Part shown: positions 8,158 through 16,999 of the stretch, piece by piece | Numbering within the stretch: position 1 is the first letter of the stretch | How the letters are laid out: each line of letters begins with the position of its first letter | Origin: Oscillospiraceae bacterium | GTDB taxonomy: Bacteria > Bacillota > Clostridia > Oscillospirales > Acutalibacteraceae | NCBI GenBank assembly: GCA_015065605.1 | Contig: SVPZ01000012.1 | Span: 1 to 61,348 of the forward strand | Direction: 5' to 3' | Length of the DNA: 61,348 nt | Position numbers and translations under genes: made by a program | Notes under the pieces: model-generated | Databases searched by the model: none | Told to the model about the DNA's origin: nothing | Seen by the model: the letters and a program-made list of their open reading frames with translations, nothing else

Positions 8158-8772
8158 TTACTCCTCTGAGCTTTCAAAATCCAGTTTCAATACACTGTTT
8201 ATATCGGAAAAGGTAAAACCGCCTCTTATAAGGGCGTTGGTCACCTTTCTTACTCCTTCGGTTTCGTAAATTCTGTTTTTATACTTAGAACCGATTAGAT
8301 TTCTTATTTTTTCCTGTTCAAAAAGGCTGTCGTAAACGCACAGTTCCTTTGCCTTTTCGGTGCTTATGCCCGAATTAATAAGTTTTTCCTTGGTTGCGCG
8401 GTTTGAAAGGTTGTTTTCATCGCATTTTTCCTTAAGACGAAGGGCATAGTTTTCGTCGTTTATGTAGCCGAGTTCCTTGCACCGATTAATTGCTTCCTCA
8501 ACGCACCATTGGGCAAAGCCCGTTTTTAAAAGCTTTGCCCTCAGTTTCTTTTCACTTATACTACTGTTTGAAAGATAATAAAACGCGCGGTTTTTACATC
8601 TTAAAAGGTCGGATGCATCTTCCAATTCGTTTGCCTTGTCTTCGCTTATTTCGTCCCCCGCTTTAAAAGTCAGGGTTTCGAAAAAGCTTTTATCAAGGTT
8701 TATATAGGTGCCGTCGTCAAAACGCATTTCAACGATATGACCGCGTCGGCGAAGTATCTCGGTGATTTTCAT
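8158..8772 (-). CDS. recX: Recombination regulator RecX
   Basis: RecX binds RecA filaments and modulates their activity. The 204-residue product has the three-helix RecX repeats, visible as ALRLKEKCDENNLSN and AKELCVYD around the middle and a third repeat near the C-terminus. Its ATG overlaps the recA stop codon by one base, so it is translationally coupled to recA, the usual arrangement in Firmicutes. Sequence conservation in this family is low; the call rests on the repeats and the context. Confidence 0.9.
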   Translation of the reverse strand: MKITEILRRRGHIVEMRFDDGTYINLDKSFFETLTFKAGDEISEDKANELEDASDLLRCKNRAFYYLSNSSISEKKLRAKLLKTGFAQWCVEEAINRCKELGYINDENYALRLKEKCDENNLSNRATKEKLINSGISTEKAKELCVYDSLFEQEKIRNLIGSKYKNRIYETEGVRKVTNALIRGGFTFSDINSVLKLDFESSEE

Positions 8773-9875
8773 TATTCGTCAACCGCTATGTCGATATTTA
8801 CCTTTTTGCGTCTTCTGGGTTCCTCGGCTTCCTCTACGGGAGCGGTGGGAGCAGCAGGTGCAGTCGTCTTTGCTTCAGCCTTGCCTGTCTTTTCTGCCAT
8901 AGCAACGGTGATTTTTTCTTCTAATTCCTTCATAAGCTCGGGATTATCAAGAAGAAGCTGCTTTACGTTATCTCTGCCCTGACCTATACGGGTTTCACCG
9001 TAATAGAACCAAGCGCCGCTACGGGTAAGAATACCGAGCTTAAGACCTGTATCAACGATTTCGCCTTCTTTTGAAATGCCTTTGCCGTACATAATGTCAA
9101 ATTCTGCTTCCTTAAAGGGAGGCGCAATTTTATTTTTAACGATTTTTGCTCTGGTGCGGTTACCGATAACTTCACCGCCAACCTTAATGGACTCAACCCT
9201 TCTGACGTCGATACGTACCGAAGCGTAGAATTTGAGAGCGCGTCCGCCGGTGGTGGTTTCACTGCTACCGTACATAACGCCGATTTTATCTCTTAACTGG
9301 TTGATGAAAATTGCGGTACAGTTGGATTTGGAAAGAGCGCCCGTAAGTTTTCTTAAAGACTGTGACATAAGTCTTGCATGAAGACCAACGTGGCTGTCAC
9401 CCATATCGCCTTCGATTTCAGCCTTTGGAACGAGAGCGGCAACAGAGTCAATAATAATTACGTCAACTGCGGCGCTTCTTACCAGTGCTTCTGCGATTTC
9501 GAGAGCCTGTTCACCTGTGTCGGGCTGTGAAACCAAAAGGGAATCAATATCAACGCCGAGAGCGGCTGAATAGCTGGGGTCGAGCGCGTGTTCTACGTCG
9601 ATAAACGCAGCAGTTCCGCCCATCTTCTGAGCCTCTGCTACAACGTGAAGCGCAAGGGTGGTTTTACCCGAAGATTCGGGTCCGTAAACCTCAATAATTC
9701 TGCCCTTAGGCACACCGCCTATACCGAGCGCAAGGTCAAGACCCAATGATCCCGTAGGGATATGGTCAACCTTCATATTAACGTTTTCGCCAAGACGCAT
9801 AATTGCGCCTTTACCGAACTGCTTTTCTATATTGGCAAGTGCCGTTTCCAGTGCTTTGCTTCTGTCTTCTGCCAT
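8772..9875 (-). CDS. recA: Recombinase RecA
   Basis: ATP-dependent strand-exchange protein for homologous recombination and the SOS response. The 367-residue product carries the Walker A GPESSGKT (residues 65-72), Walker [11 protein letters not shown], loop L1/L2 regions and the [13 protein letters not shown] segment. The C-terminal tail is Ala/Glu/Pro-rich and ends in basic RRRKK. No SOS box was recognised upstream. It lies 33 nt after prmC. Confidence 0.99.
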   Translation of the reverse strand: MAEDRSKALETALANIEKQFGKGAIMRLGENVNMKVDHIPTGSLGLDLALGIGGVPKGRIIEVYGPESSGKTTLALHVVAEAQKMGGTAAFIDVEHALDPSYSAALGVDIDSLLVSQPDTGEQALEIAEALVRSAAVDVIIIDSVAALVPKAEIEGDMGDSHVGLHARLMSQSLRKLTGALSKSNCTAIFINQLRDKIGVMYGSSETTTGGRALKFYASVRIDVRRVESIKVGGEVIGNRTRAKIVKNKIAPPFKEAEFDIMYGKGISKEGEIVDTGLKLGILTRSGAWFYYGETRIGQGRDNVKQLLLDNPELMKELEEKITVAMAEKTGKAEAKTTAPAAPTAPVEEAEEPRRRKKVNIDIAVDE

Positions 9876-9908
9876 ATCTTTATCTCCTTTTGTTTTATTG
9901 TGAGATTA

Positions 9909-10754
9909 TTATACATTAATCATAGTCCCATAAACGACCCTGTGTATGCCGTTTATATCTTTAGCAGTACCTATATCTTTAAGTCCTGCCTGTTCCATAA
10001 GGGAAATAACCGAATCCTTTTGGTCGTAACCGATTTCAAGAGCTATCATACCGCCGTCATTAACGTACTCGGGATATCTTCTTAAGATAACTCTATAAAA
10101 ATCAAGTCCGTCCTCACCGCCGTATAGGGCGCTGTCGGGTTCCTTTAAAACCTCTTCGCTAAGGTTTTCCATATCCTTGGCGTTTATATAGGGCGGATTA
10201 CTTACGATAAGATCATACTTTCCGTCGGGAATATAATCAAAAACGTCAGCCTTAACAAGAGAAAGGGTTTCACTGCTGTTTTTGTGTATGTTTTTTTCGC
10301 AGTAGGAATAAGGAACGTCGTATTTTTCTACTAAAGTTACCGTACTTTCCTTAAATCTGTTAGCAATTGTAATTCCTATGCAACCGCTTCCTGCGCAAAG
10401 GTCAAGCACCCTTGCCTTTTCGTTTTTCTTCATAAACTCAAAGGCGGTATCAACCAGAGTTTCGGTGTCGGCTCTGGGAATAAGACAACCCTCGCCAACG
10501 TAAAAGTTAAGTCCGTAAAAACTCCATTCTCCCAAGATATACTGAAGGGGATAGTGATTAAGTCTTTGGGTTACCACCGATTTCCACATAGTTTCTTTTA
10601 TCATATCAAGACTGTCGGCATAGTGGGTAATAATTTCGTTATTGGAAAGTTTGGTTATATATCTTATAATCTGCCTTGCTTCAAAGGAGCTATCAACAAT
10701 TCCTGCATCCTTTAAAAGCTTTTTAGTCTGCTGATAACATTCAAATATCGTCAT
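9909..10754 (-). CDS. prmC: Peptide chain release factor N5-glutamine methyltransferase
   Basis: Methylates the GGQ glutamine of release factors RF1/RF2. The 281-residue product has a helical N-terminal domain, the SAM-binding motif VLDLCAGSGCIGI (about residues 113-125) and the catalytic NPPYI (about 183-187). I start at ATG 10754, inside the end of the DUF1385 gene (14-nt overlap), which matches the family N-terminus. prmC next to a DUF1385 (YqhQ-like) gene is a recurrent Clostridia arrangement. Confidence 0.94.
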   Translation of the reverse strand: MTIFECYQQTKKLLKDAGIVDSSFEARQIIRYITKLSNNEIITHYADSLDMIKETMWKSVVTQRLNHYPLQYILGEWSFYGLNFYVGEGCLIPRADTETLVDTAFEFMKKNEKARVLDLCAGSGCIGITIANRFKESTVTLVEKYDVPYSYCEKNIHKNSSETLSLVKADVFDYIPDGKYDLIVSNPPYINAKDMENLSEEVLKEPDSALYGGEDGLDFYRVILRRYPEYVNDGGMIALEIGYDQKDSVISLMEQAGLKDIGTAKDINGIHRVVYGTMINV

Positions 10755-11766
10755 TTTGTTCTTCTTTTTCCTCGGTATTTTCTGCCTGTTCGGGTTTAGG
10801 TAAAAACTTTTCTTTATCTTCGTCGCTGAGCACTTCACCCAAAGCGGCAATAGCAATTTCGAGCATAGAGTCATCGGGTTCTTTGGTCGTTATGCGCTGT
10901 ACCCATACGCCCGGCGCCGAAATAATTCTAGTTATAACGTTATCGTGCTTTCCGCAGAGGCGCAAAACCTCGTAACCGACGCCACAGATAAGGGGCACCA
11001 TAGCAATTTTAATAAGCGACCAGACGATTCTGTTAGAATATATGTCCTTAAACGCCACCTGTGCCAGTGTGGAGAAAATAACGCTTATTATTATCATAAG
11101 AATAAGGAAAGAGGTACCGCAACGGGGATGAAAACGCTTTTGTTTTCTTGCGTTTTCAACCGTAAGGGGAAGTCCCGCTTCGTAGCAGAAAATTGTTTTA
11201 TGCTCTGCTCCGTGGTACTGAAAAACCCTCTTTATATCCTTCATAAATGAAACGCCGATAACGTAGGCCAAAAATACTATCAGTTTTATACTCTGTTCAA
11301 TGAGAGAACGAACGATAGGAGAAAAATCCTCCACCTTAAAAAGTAATTTAAGTCCGTCAACCGCAAGTCTGGGAAGATACATAAAAAGAAGGAAGCAAAG
11401 TCCTAAGGCAAGTATCATTGCGATTACCGAAATGGTTGCCCATATTCCTGCGCCGAGTTTTTTGGTTTCGCCCGTTTTTTCATCCACCTCGTCGGCATAG
11501 CCCGATTTGTCGGCAGAAAGCATCATAGCTTTATAGCCTGAAATCATAGATTCTGCAAATCCTACCACACCGCGTATAACGGGAATGGCAAAAAACTTGC
11601 ATTTATCCTTAATGGACTTATCTTTCATATGGGTTATGTCGATTTCGCCGTTTGGAAGTCTTACGGCAAGGGCGCTTCCCTTTGTGGGAGATTTCATCAT
11701 AATACCTTCAATAAGAGCCTGTCCGCCTATTGAGGTATATTTACATTTTTTGCATTTCTTACTCAT
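10741..11766 (-). CDS. DUF1385 family membrane protein (YqhQ-like)
   Basis: A 341-residue integral membrane protein of unknown biochemical function. Family hallmarks are the N-terminal GGQALIEGIMMKSP (residues 13-26) and the central FQYHGAEHKTIFCYEAG (about 188-204), followed by RFHPRCGTSFL. Membrane segments are seen at about 110-135, 160-180, 215-235 and 245-265. The C-terminal tail is acidic. It overlaps the kinase gene by 8 nt and prmC by 14 nt, so it is embedded in the operon. Confidence 0.9.
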   Translation of the reverse strand: MSKKCKKCKYTSIGGQALIEGIMMKSPTKGSALAVRLPNGEIDITHMKDKSIKDKCKFFAIPVIRGVVGFAESMISGYKAMMLSADKSGYADEVDEKTGETKKLGAGIWATISVIAMILALGLCFLLFMYLPRLAVDGLKLLFKVEDFSPIVRSLIEQSIKLIVFLAYVIGVSFMKDIKRVFQYHGAEHKTIFCYEAGLPLTVENARKQKRFHPRCGTSFLILMIIISVIFSTLAQVAFKDIYSNRIVWSLIKIAMVPLICGVGYEVLRLCGKHDNVITRIISAPGVWVQRITTKEPDDSMLEIAIAALGEVLSDEDKEKFLPKPEQAENTEEKEEQNDDI

Positions 11767-13225
11767 TTTCTTCGCCTTCGTTTTCAGTGGGTATTATTTT
11801 TTCGGTTTCCTCTTCGGGTACTACGTAAATGGGAAGTACAACCGTTACGGTGGTACCTACCCCTTCGGTGCTTTCAAGGAACAAAAGACCCTGATGCTGT
11901 TTTATTATTTCATCGGCAACGGCAAGACCTATTCCGCTTCCTCTTACCGAATTATTCGCCTTATAGAATTTTTCTTTTACTCGGTCAATATCCTGCGCGG
12001 GAATTCCCACACCCGTATCCTTAACCGTTATTTTTACACAGCCGTCCTCTAAAACCTCTTCAATTAATACCTGTCCCTTTTCGGTGGTATATTTAACGGC
12101 GTTATCAATAATATTAATAAATACCTGCTTTATTCTGTCGGGGTCGCCGTTTACCGTAATTTCGCCTTTTGCAGGGGTAAAAAGCACCTCAACGTCGTGT
12201 TTACTCGCAAGTTCAACGTACATATCAACGGCTGAGGAAAGTATAACCGCCACGTCAAAGGGGCGAACGTTAAGGGTGAAGCGTCCGCTTTGCATACGCG
12301 AAAAGTCCAGAAGTTCTTCAACCAAGCCTGAAAGTCGGTCGGCTTCGCTTAATACTACGTCAAGACCTCTTTCAACAAGGGCAGTATCTTCGTCGCCAAC
12401 GCTCATTTTTGCCGTTTCCGCCCAACCGCGAATGGCGGTAAGAGGGGTTCTCAGTTCGTGGGAAACCGAAGAAATAAAATCATTTTTAAGATTTTCAGCG
12501 GCGGCAAGTTCCGACTGCATATAGTTTATGGAATCGCAAAGCTCTCCTATTTCGTCTGCATGGGTAGAAACAAGCTGTTCTTTATAATCGCCTGCCGCAA
12601 TTTTACGGGCGGCGGCAGAAACCTCTCTTACGGGACGGATAATAGATTTAACGAAAAACAGTCCCGTTGTTGCCGAGAAGACAAGTATAAAAAGGGCAAG
12701 ACAAATAATAACCGCCACACTCTCTCTTATCTGTCGGTTACAAAGGCGAAGCGATACTGCGTAACGTACGGCGCCGTTAGAACCGTTTCCGAAATCCTCA
12801 AGCAGATAGGTACCTGCAAGGATTTTCTCACCCGCGCTGCTTTTTCCCATCCAAACTGCGCTTTTGGTTTCACTTTGAAGAGCGCGTTTATAATCGGGCA
12901 TCAGTAAATCTTTTCTTTCAAATCCGCTTGTGCTGACAAGAATTTCACCGTTGCTGTCAAGCACCATAATTTCAATTTTGTCCTTCGCTTCAAACTCCTC
13001 GCAGTATTCCTTCGCGGCGCGTGGAAAAAAATCACTGTCCATAACCGATAGCTGAGAAAAACTTCTTGCATATTCTTCTGCGGAATTTTCCACACTGTTA
13101 AGATAAGTATTTCTTACTACCAGACACGCCACAGTGGCAAGTGTTACAACTATTATAACAACGGGCAGATACACGTTTTTTATCCATCTGCTTAAAATAC
13201 TCTTAAAACGAACTTCAAAATTCAA
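11759..13225 (-). CDS. Membrane sensor histidine kinase
   Basis: A 488-residue kinase. TM1 is about residues 18-37, an extracytoplasmic sensor domain covers about 38-165, TM2 about 168-192, HAMP about 193-245, HisKA has its phospho-acceptor His256 in SVSHELRTPLTAIRGW, and HATPase_c has NIIDNAVKYT, DTGVGIP and GSGIGLAVA. It should phosphorylate the response regulator encoded 14 nt upstream. The acidic tail after about 470 is not part of the kinase fold. The signal sensed is unknown; the lipoprotein two genes upstream could be an accessory. Confidence 0.95.
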   Translation of the reverse strand: MNFEVRFKSILSRWIKNVYLPVVIIVVTLATVACLVVRNTYLNSVENSAEEYARSFSQLSVMDSDFFPRAAKEYCEEFEAKDKIEIMVLDSNGEILVSTSGFERKDLLMPDYKRALQSETKSAVWMGKSSAGEKILAGTYLLEDFGNGSNGAVRYAVSLRLCNRQIRESVAVIICLALFILVFSATTGLFFVKSIIRPVREVSAAARKIAAGDYKEQLVSTHADEIGELCDSINYMQSELAAAENLKNDFISSVSHELRTPLTAIRGWAETAKMSVGDEDTALVERGLDVVLSEADRLSGLVEELLDFSRMQSGRFTLNVRPFDVAVILSSAVDMYVELASKHDVEVLFTPAKGEITVNGDPDRIKQVFINIIDNAVKYTTEKGQVLIEEVLEDGCVKITVKDTGVGIPAQDIDRVKEKFYKANNSVRGSGIGLAVADEIIKQHQGLLFLESTEGVGTTVTVVLPIYVVPEEETEKIIPTENEGEENE

Positions 13226-13239
13226 CTTTAATTAATCCT

Positions 13240-13944
13240 TTACTCGTTTGTGCTCCATTTATAGCCCATACCCCATACAGTTACCAAACGCGTCGGTTTA
13301 GAGGGGTCGTCTTCTATCTTCATACGAAGTCTTCTTATATTAACGTCAACTATCTTTTCTTCTCCGAAATATCTTGCGCCCCATACACGCGTTAAAATAT
13401 CGTTTCTGTCAAGGGCGGTATCGGGGTTCTGGAAAAAGTATTCCACAATCTGAAATTCAACCTGTGTAAGTTCTATGGGGTTGCCGTTTTTCGAGAGAGT
13501 TCTTCTGCGGAGATTAAGCACAAATTCATCAAGCTTAATTTCATCTCCTGCCGAAACGGCTTTACTGCGATTCATTTCAACTCGTCTATACAGAGAGTCA
13601 ACTCTGGCCAGAAGCTCACTGGGGCTAAAGGGTTTAGTGATATAGTCGTCGGCGCCAAGCATAAGACCGCTGACCTTATCCATTTCCTGTGTACGCGCGG
13701 TAAGCATAATAATACCCAGCGATTCACTTCTCTTTCTGAGTTCCTTGCAAAGTTCAAAGCCGTCCATTCCCGGCATTGAAATATCAAGAAGGGCTATATC
13801 AAAACTATCGGGCGCCATATCGTAAATTTGAAGCGCTTCCTCACCGCTTCCCGCCTGAACCGCGGTATAGCCTGCGCGCTGAAGATTTATCGCCTCAAAT
13901 TCTCTGATAGCCACTTCATCCTCTACTAAAAGAAGCTTTCTCAT
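13240..13944 (-). CDS. OmpR/PhoB-family response regulator
   Basis: A 234-residue protein with a receiver domain (residues 1-120: acidic pocket E8/D9, phospho-acceptor Asp54 in LLDISMPGMDG, conserved Lys in ITKPFSPSEL) and a C-terminal winged-helix DNA-binding domain (about 135-230, DRNDILTRVWG, VNIRRLRMKIE). It pairs with the adjacent kinase. It begins only 3 nt after the lipoprotein gene, so all three are probably one transcript. Targets are unknown, but TTGTAAC repeats near its own operon promoter are candidates. Confidence 0.95.
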   Translation of the reverse strand: MRKLLLVEDEVAIREFEAINLQRAGYTAVQAGSGEEALQIYDMAPDSFDIALLDISMPGMDGFELCKELRKRSESLGIIMLTARTQEMDKVSGLMLGADDYITKPFSPSELLARVDSLYRRVEMNRSKAVSAGDEIKLDEFVLNLRRRTLSKNGNPIELTQVEFQIVEYFFQNPDTALDRNDILTRVWGARYFGEEKIVDVNIRRLRMKIEDDPSKPTRLVTVWGMGYKWSTNE

Positions 13945-13947
13945 TTT

Positions 13948-15267
13948 TTATCCTCCTATAAGCGTAAACATTTCTTTTATCGTTTTTTCGTCTATGTGAA
14001 ATTCTTTTGCGGCTTCTGAAAGCTTCGCAAGCCACACCTGTGTTTCTCCTGTAGCCAACAATACATAGCCTTCATTATATATTCCGCTGTCGTAAGAGGT
14101 TTTTGAAACAACCCTTACTCTGAATATTTCTCTGCCGAATTTTTCATTTTTGTAATCGTATTCGTAAATAATTCTCTCACGCGTTTCAAGATTTCTGACC
14201 GTTGCCGAAACTTGCGCTAATTCTTCCGATATATTAAGGGTATAGCCGTCGGAATAGTTCATAAGAGTATAGAATTTTGGGGCAAGTTTTTCTCCGTCAA
14301 AGGATTTCCACACCGTAAGATAAGCCGCCGATGCCGAATGATTAACGTTAACCGGCTGTTCTATCATAATGGGAATTTCGGGAATAGAATCACCGTCTAT
14401 ATCTCTGCAGGGAACTATCTGCGGACGGTAGGTGTCCACCGTTTCCTTGGTTTCATCGTTATAAAAAGGCGTTACCAGAGAGCCGTTTTCCACGTATAAA
14501 ATTTCGGTCACAAGTCCTGCGCCTTTTACACAGTCAATATAAAGCGCATATTTATCTTCACTCATTTTAACAAGCGTCGGGTCATAATATGCCGTTACGT
14601 TGGGGTCAAGGGTACAAACGCCAAGCTGCGCAACGCCCCTTACGGTAATATCAAAGTATTTCGCCTGAGCGCTGACGGCTGCCTGATCAAGATAAACCGT
14701 TAAAAGATCACTGGAAAAACCGTTGTCCAAATCGCAAAGAACAAAGGTGGTATAAGGCTCTTCAATAAGCACCATAAGAGATTTTCCCGTATAATCGTAA
14801 ACCGAAACGGTTTTATCAACCGCGCCGTAAACGTTCCAACCGACAACGATTTCCTTTGAACTGTCACCGTCGGTATCAACGAAATGAACCCTTTCAATAC
14901 CGCCCGCTACTATTTTCTGAGTAGAATAACAGTTCCATTCTCCGTTTTCGCTTCCAAGTACCGAAACGTGCAAGGTAACGGTATTATCAACGCTTGTGCT
15001 GTAAAAAGCCACCGCTTCGTTATTGCCGTCACCGTCAAGGTCAACAAGAGTTATCGCCGATTTGGTTTCACCCGATGCAGGAAATTTAAGTGAATATTTT
15101 CCGTTTATAGACCTTTCGAGAGCCTCCTGCACAGGTCTTAATTCTCCGGTAAGTTTAGGAGCGGCAAGTAATGATTCGGCATCACTTGTAAAGGGAGAAC
15201 AACCGCAAAGAGATACACAAAGTAAAACTATAATAAAGCATAGACTAACAGCCGATTTTATCTTCAT
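13948..15267 (-). CDS. Lipoprotein with integrin-like (VCBS/FG-GAP type) repeats
   Basis: A 439-residue predicted lipoprotein. The N-terminal hydrophobic segment ends in the lipobox LCGC (Cys near residue 23). The body repeats a calcium-loop-like pattern, TLVDLDGDGNNEAVAFY, VDTDGDSSKEIVVGW and CRDIDGDSIPEIPI, typical of beta-propeller proteins such as VCBS/FG-GAP. GGGAGG precedes the start. It opens the run that contains the two-component pair, so it may feed a cell-envelope signal to that kinase; this is inference. Confidence 0.8.
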   Translation of the reverse strand: MKIKSAVSLCFIIVLLCVSLCGCSPFTSDAESLLAAPKLTGELRPVQEALERSINGKYSLKFPASGETKSAITLVDLDGDGNNEAVAFYSTSVDNTVTLHVSVLGSENGEWNCYSTQKIVAGGIERVHFVDTDGDSSKEIVVGWNVYGAVDKTVSVYDYTGKSLMVLIEEPYTTFVLCDLDNGFSSDLLTVYLDQAAVSAQAKYFDITVRGVAQLGVCTLDPNVTAYYDPTLVKMSEDKYALYIDCVKGAGLVTEILYVENGSLVTPFYNDETKETVDTYRPQIVPCRDIDGDSIPEIPIMIEQPVNVNHSASAAYLTVWKSFDGEKLAPKFYTLMNYSDGYTLNISEELAQVSATVRNLETRERIIYEYDYKNEKFGREIFRVRVVSKTSYDSGIYNEGYVLLATGETQVWLAKLSEAAKEFHIDEKTIKEMFTLIGG

Positions 15268-15305
15268 TTGCTTTCCTCCCAGATTACATACTTATACATA
15301 AAACA

Positions 15306-15325
15306 TTGTAACACAAAAGTTACAA
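15306..15325. promoter_or_regulatory. Inverted repeat TTGTAAC-N6-GTTACAA
   Basis: A perfect 7-bp dyad 39 nt upstream of the lipoprotein/response-regulator operon. It is a plausible operator, possibly for autoregulation by the response regulator. GTAAC motifs also recur at 24020-24045. Confidence 0.5.
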
Positions 15326-15388
15326 AATGGGAATAATTATTTTTGTTTTTTTACAAAAAATTAATAATGTGTAAAGGTTAGCCCAATA

Positions 15389-15422
15389 CCCCCCTACTCC
15401 CTACTCCCTATTCCCTACTCCC
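15389..15422 (-). repeat. G-rich 7-nt repeat, quadruplex candidate
   Basis: On the minus strand five runs of at least three G (15389-15394, 15399-15401, 15406-15408, 15413-15415, 15420-15422) are separated by 4-nt loops AGTA or AATA, exactly 7 nt apart. The same repeat type occurs near 44.68 kb and at 56302-56325. Confidence 0.8.
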
Positions 15423-15424
15423 TA

Positions 15425-15460
15425 AAATAAAAACAAGGGCAAAAGCCCTTGTTTTTATTT
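15425..15460 (-). terminator. Strong terminator of the ABC exporter operon
   Basis: A 16-bp perfect stem (AAATAAAAACAAGGGC / GCCCTTGTTTTTATTT) with an AAAA loop. The stem includes the stop codon of the DUF4340 gene. Confidence 0.85.
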
Positions 15461-16999
15461 TATAAGTTTTTCAATTTCTCTGACGAGTTTATCGTATGCG
15501 GTGGAGGAAATCTGTCCCATAGCCGTTCCGCCAACACTGTACTGATAACGTGAATCGCTTATCTTAAAGAAGGAAAGCACTGTGGGTGCAGACCCGTCGT
15601 GGTGCTTTAAGGTAACGGTAAGGTCAGCCTTGCCCGACACCTTTTTGGTGTTGTAATCAATAGCGGTGGTGCCGATAAAGAGCGCATAGAAGCTCTGGAA
15701 AGCTTCACTGTCAACGGTATTTCCGTTGCACTTAATATCGTAACCCTCTTCGTCCTCTTTTTTAGCGAGAGTAAATGCGGCGTTTACGTCACCCGTAGTA
15801 ACAAACTCACTTATATCGCCGATAGATTCGAGCGCCATAAAGCCTAAATAGAAATCCTTTTCCTCGTTATTAAGGTATTCCATATTGCTTATGGTAACGG
15901 TTCTTATCATTCTGTCGGTTGAAGCAAGAATAAAATACTGTGTAAAGCTATCGTCGGTTGCCTTAAGCTTATAGGAATAATTCTTTCCCGCAACCTTTAA
16001 AGTGATTACAATATCGGGATTATCAAGACCGAACTTTTTAATACTTTCTTTAGACTGGTCAAAAGATACGGCACCCGAAGCAGAAACACCGTTTGCAAAG
16101 GAATTTCTTATATCCTCAATAACGCCGTCTGCAATTCTGAGTTTCGGCGAAGTGCAGATGTAGGTTGCATAGGAACTGAAACGGTTATCCTTATTGGGAA
16201 TAAACACCAAAGAATTTTTAAATTTACTACCCGAAATAGTAAGTGTATCAAAGTCGGTAAGCACACCCTCGCTGTCAAAATAACCTGCATTGTCTTTTGT
16301 TTTTTCGATAGCGGGAATTGCCGTACTGATAGCAAGATCCAAAGGCTCTACTATAAAGCCGGTAAGGGTACTTCTGTTAACGAGGTAAATCTTTTGGGGG
16401 AAAGTAGAAATATGCAGATAGGCATACTGTCCGTCGGCAGTTACGTTACCCTGAGTCAGCACAAAGTTCTGTTTTGCATCGTTTGCCTCTACCTTTACGG
16501 TAACAACAGGCTTGTCCAGTCCAAACTGTGCCTTTTGAGTTTTTTCATCATAGTCGTATTCGCCGAACACGGTAACTGCCGAAGCATAGGAAGCAATCTG
16601 ACTGAGAGAGGTCTTATCAATAAGGGTTTCGTCATAGCCTTCAAGGGTCCATACCTGCTTTTGCTGTCCGCTTTCCTCTTGCATACTGCTGTTTAACACT
16701 AACGTTGCAGTATCGTGAATAACGGTAAGCTTTTTAAAGGAGGTTGCGCTTAATATCATCATCTGCTCAGGCTGGAAGGTACCGCCTTCCTTGGCTGTTT
16801 TTTCTGCAATATATTTTGTTACCCACCATACGCTGCCGCCAAGAAGAGCGACAACAAGGAAAATGGCTACAAGTCTTAAAACAAGACTGTATTTGCCTGC
16901 TTTTTTCTTGTCCTTATGCTCACTTGGAGCAGAAAAAATCGTAGAGGAAGAAAAATCCTCCTGCTCCTCGGGAATAAAGTCCTTTTGGTTTTCAGACAT
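15455..16999 (-). CDS. DUF4340 domain protein of an ABC exporter operon
   Basis: A 514-residue protein: acidic N-terminal cytoplasmic part (1-38), one membrane helix (about 39-63, LRLVAIFLVVALLGGSVWWV), then an extracellular region with DUF4340-like beta-rich repeats (VWTLEGYDETLID, FGLDKPVVTVKVE and a second FGLDNPDIVITLKV at about 325). Last gene of the four-gene ABC operon; its start overlaps the stop of the GldG-like gene. In this family it probably acts in an envelope complex with the ABC transporter. The substrate is unknown. Confidence 0.85.
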   Translation of the reverse strand: MSENQKDFIPEEQEDFSSSTIFSAPSEHKDKKKAGKYSLVLRLVAIFLVVALLGGSVWWVTKYIAEKTAKEGGTFQPEQMMILSATSFKKLTVIHDTATLVLNSSMQEESGQQKQVWTLEGYDETLIDKTSLSQIASYASAVTVFGEYDYDEKTQKAQFGLDKPVVTVKVEANDAKQNFVLTQGNVTADGQYAYLHISTFPQKIYLVNRSTLTGFIVEPLDLAISTAIPAIEKTKDNAGYFDSEGVLTDFDTLTISGSKFKNSLVFIPNKDNRFSSYATYICTSPKLRIADGVIEDIRNSFANGVSASGAVSFDQSKESIKKFGLDNPDIVITLKVAGKNYSYKLKATDDSFTQYFILASTDRMIRTVTISNMEYLNNEEKDFYLGFMALESIGDISEFVTTGDVNAAFTLAKKEDEEGYDIKCNGNTVDSEAFQSFYALFIGTTAIDYNTKKVSGKADLTVTLKHHDGSAPTVLSFFKISDSRYQYSVGGTAMGQISSTAYDKLVREIEKLIK

